Origin: Paraburkholderia sabiae
GTDB taxonomy: Bacteria; Pseudomonadota; Gammaproteobacteria; Burkholderiales; Burkholderiaceae
Assembly: GCF_030412785.1 (NCBI RefSeq)
Contig: NZ_CP125295.1
Coordinates: 4,278,001 to 4,342,000 of the forward strand
Length of the DNA stretch: 64,000 nucleotides
Reading direction: 5' to 3'
The notes under the pieces are model-generated. The model saw nothing but the letters and a program-made list of their open reading frames with translations, ran no database searches and was not told where the DNA came from. A program made the translations under genes and the position numbers. Positions 62,716 through 64,000 of this stretch are shown here, in pieces; positions within the stretch are counted from its first letter, which is position 1; every line of letters starts with the position of its first letter.

Positions 62716-64000
62716 ATGGAAACGTTCGTACGGTCTTTAAACGTAAATCGGTGCCTGCTACCAGCAGCAGTCGGTGTCGCTTCGGCATTTCTTTTCATGC
62801 CGGTTCAGGCGCACGCAAGCAACTGCGAAACATTGACGGGCGTGTCGTTGCCTGGGAATACCACCATCACGTCGGCTCAGACTTTGTCTGGGAATCTGAC
62901 GATCAACGCGGTTGGCGCGACAGCTAATTCGACCGGTATGCCGCCGTTCTGCCGCATCGTCGGAGTCACCAGGCCCGGCCCTAACTCCAGCGTCAACTGG
63001 GAAGTATGGATGCCGGCGAGCGGCTGGAATGGTCGATATGTACAAATCGGCGGCGGTGCGATCGATGGTTCGGTGAACGTTTCTACTCTTGCTGCCCGGG
63101 TGCAACTGGGATATGCCGCGGCAGCGGATGATGGCGGCTCAACTGGCAAGTTCGCGGATTTCGTCAACAATTCTGATCGGCAACTCGACTTTGCCTACCG
63201 CGCCTATCCGGCCACGCACGATAACGCGATACCCCTGATCCGAACCTTCTACGGCGCGGGACCGCAGAAGTCCTATTTCACAGGATGTTCCGAAGGCGGA
63301 CGCGAAGCCCTTTTGATGGCTCAACGCTATCCGACCTACTTCGACGGAATCCAGGCAGGCTCACCCGCGAAGTACCCGTCCCACATGTGGATTGGTAACA
63401 ACATCTGGCTCGACCGGCTCTTCTCGAACCCGGCCAATGCTCTGTCGGTGCAACAGATCAACCTGATTCAAAACGCCTCGACAGCGGCGTGCGCGTCGCC
63501 GGCTACGGGAGTTGTTGCAGATCCCCGTCAATGCAAATGGGATGTCAGTTCCCTGCTGTGCACAGCAGGCAATACTCCCGAGACTGGCACGTGCCTGAGT
63601 GCGGCTCAGGTTGCCACCATGAAGCAGGTTCTGGGACGAAATGGGGGAGCGCACAACCCGCGAACCGGGAAGATGATATTCCCGGGGGTAAATCCATTTT
63701 CGGGGCTTACCGGCTTATTTCCCGGATCAAATGCCACCGATTCCCACATTCAATACATCGGCAGTCTCTTCTATAACAATCTGAATTGGCCTTGGCAGGA
63801 CTACAACTTCGCTTCAGATCAGGCGAAGCTGGACGCGCTGCCGATGGCAAAGGCCATAGAGACAATCAACCCGGATTTGTCCGCCTTCGCGGCCCACGGT
63901 GGCAAGTTGCTCATGTGGGCGGGCTGGGAAGATCCACAGATCTTTGTCTGGGATACGGTCAACTTTTACGACTATATGGTCCGTCACAATGCGAATCCCG
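62716..64000 (+). CDS. Tannase/feruloyl esterase-family protein, runs off right edge
   Basis: The frame from ATG 62716 (AAAGGA upstream) is open to the end of the window, 428 codons. It starts METFVRSLNVNRCLLPAAV, with a signal peptide ending near VQAHASNCETLTG. The nucleophile elbow is GCSEGGRE, preceded by FYGAGPQKSYFT, and it continues through GIQAGSPAKYPSHMWIG and KLLMWAGWEDPQIFVWD, where the acid Asp should lie; the catalytic His is beyond the edge. It is the same family as the lipoprotein at 49750 but clearly diverged and without a lipobox, so it is probably secreted to the periplasm or outside. Confidence 0.9.
   Translation, partial: METFVRSLNVNRCLLPAAVGVASAFLFMPVQAHASNCETLTGVSLPGNTTITSAQTLSGNLTINAVGATANSTGMPPFCRIVGVTRPGPNSSVNWEVWMPASGWNGRYVQIGGGAIDGSVNVSTLAARVQLGYAAAADDGGSTGKFADFVNNSDRQLDFAYRAYPATHDNAIPLIRTFYGAGPQKSYFTGCSEGGREALLMAQRYPTYFDGIQAGSPAKYPSHMWIGNNIWLDRLFSNPANALSVQQINLIQNASTAACASPATGVVADPRQCKWDVSSLLCTAGNTPETGTCLSAAQVATMKQVLGRNGGAHNPRTGKMIFPGVNPFSGLTGLFPGSNATDSHIQYIGSLFYNNLNWPWQDYNFASDQAKLDALPMAKAIETINPDLSAFAAHGGKLLMWAGWEDPQIFVWDTVNFYDYMVRHNANP

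Noticed and set aside
1..64000. CRISPR arrays, tRNA or rRNA genes
   Set aside because: No regularly spaced direct repeats and no tRNA- or rRNA-like sequence was noticed on reading; a dedicated scan (tRNA and covariance models) was not possible.

Overview
The window looks like a chromosomal or megaplasmid segment of a Burkholderiaceae bacterium, most likely Paraburkholderia or Caballeronia. This rests on the high GC, the typical betaproteobacterial porins, the aromatic-acid gene complement, and small families (DUF1488, BKACE, LssY_C lipoproteins, tannase-family esterases) that I associate with that group. This is inference from protein character; no database was consulted. No rRNA, tRNA or CRISPR array was recognised.

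Region by region. 0-10 kb: a frameshifted permease, then three multidomain sensor kinases: an AhpD-like/GAF/PAS hybrid kinase, a CheB-CheR-PAS kinase fusion, and a PAS hybrid kinase. A 138-bp inverted-repeat-bounded element lies between the first two. 10-13 kb: accessory debris, with a frameshifted SET-domain gene, an HU protein with an internal deletion, small hypothetical genes, a dispersed repeat and an IS30 transposase tail. 13-20 kb: a hydrolase divergent from a LysR regulator, NhaA, small envelope proteins and a phospholipase-D lipoprotein. 20-28.5 kb: an AraC-type regulator divergent from a catabolic operon (AhpD-like protein, BKACE enzyme, MFS transporter, SDR, DUF1289 protein, acyl-CoA ligase broken by an in-frame stop, porin, BON protein). 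28.5-29.4 kb: decayed repeats. 29.4-37.5 kb: sigma-54 response regulator, TupA-like ATP-grasp protein, Tat-exported tyrosinase, orphan HicB, small membrane proteins, EamA transporter, Lys/Ala-rich repeat protein. 37.7-41 kb: two divergent GH13 glucosidases.

41.9-51.5 kb is a ferulate/hydroxycinnamate catabolic locus. ech, vdh, fcs and a marR regulator run leftward; an MFS transporter, a porin and a tannase/feruloyl-esterase-family lipoprotein run rightward. The shared intergenic region carries four copies of a TATCAGG-N3-CCTGATA palindrome, the likely operators of the MarR protein. Together the genes would release ferulate from esters outside the cytoplasm, import it, activate it to the CoA thioester, cleave it to vanillin and oxidise that to vanillate.

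51.6-56.1 kb holds a cupin and a three-gene overlapping operon of lipoproteins (two paralogous LssY_C-domain proteins and an alpha/beta-hydrolase-like protein) with no function I can name; it is the best candidate here for an undescribed system. 56.2-57.3 kb holds repeats and a 138-aa orphan gene whose decayed relative lies at 29.3 kb. 57.4-61.2 kb is a tightly overlapping five-gene operon (ketopantoate-reductase-like, VOC, MaoC, CaiB/BaiF CoA transferase, shikimate-dehydrogenase-like) under a divergent LysR regulator. A second tannase-family gene runs off the right edge.

Three genes carry apparent single-base frameshifts and one carries a nonsense codon, so either local decay or sequence error should be considered.
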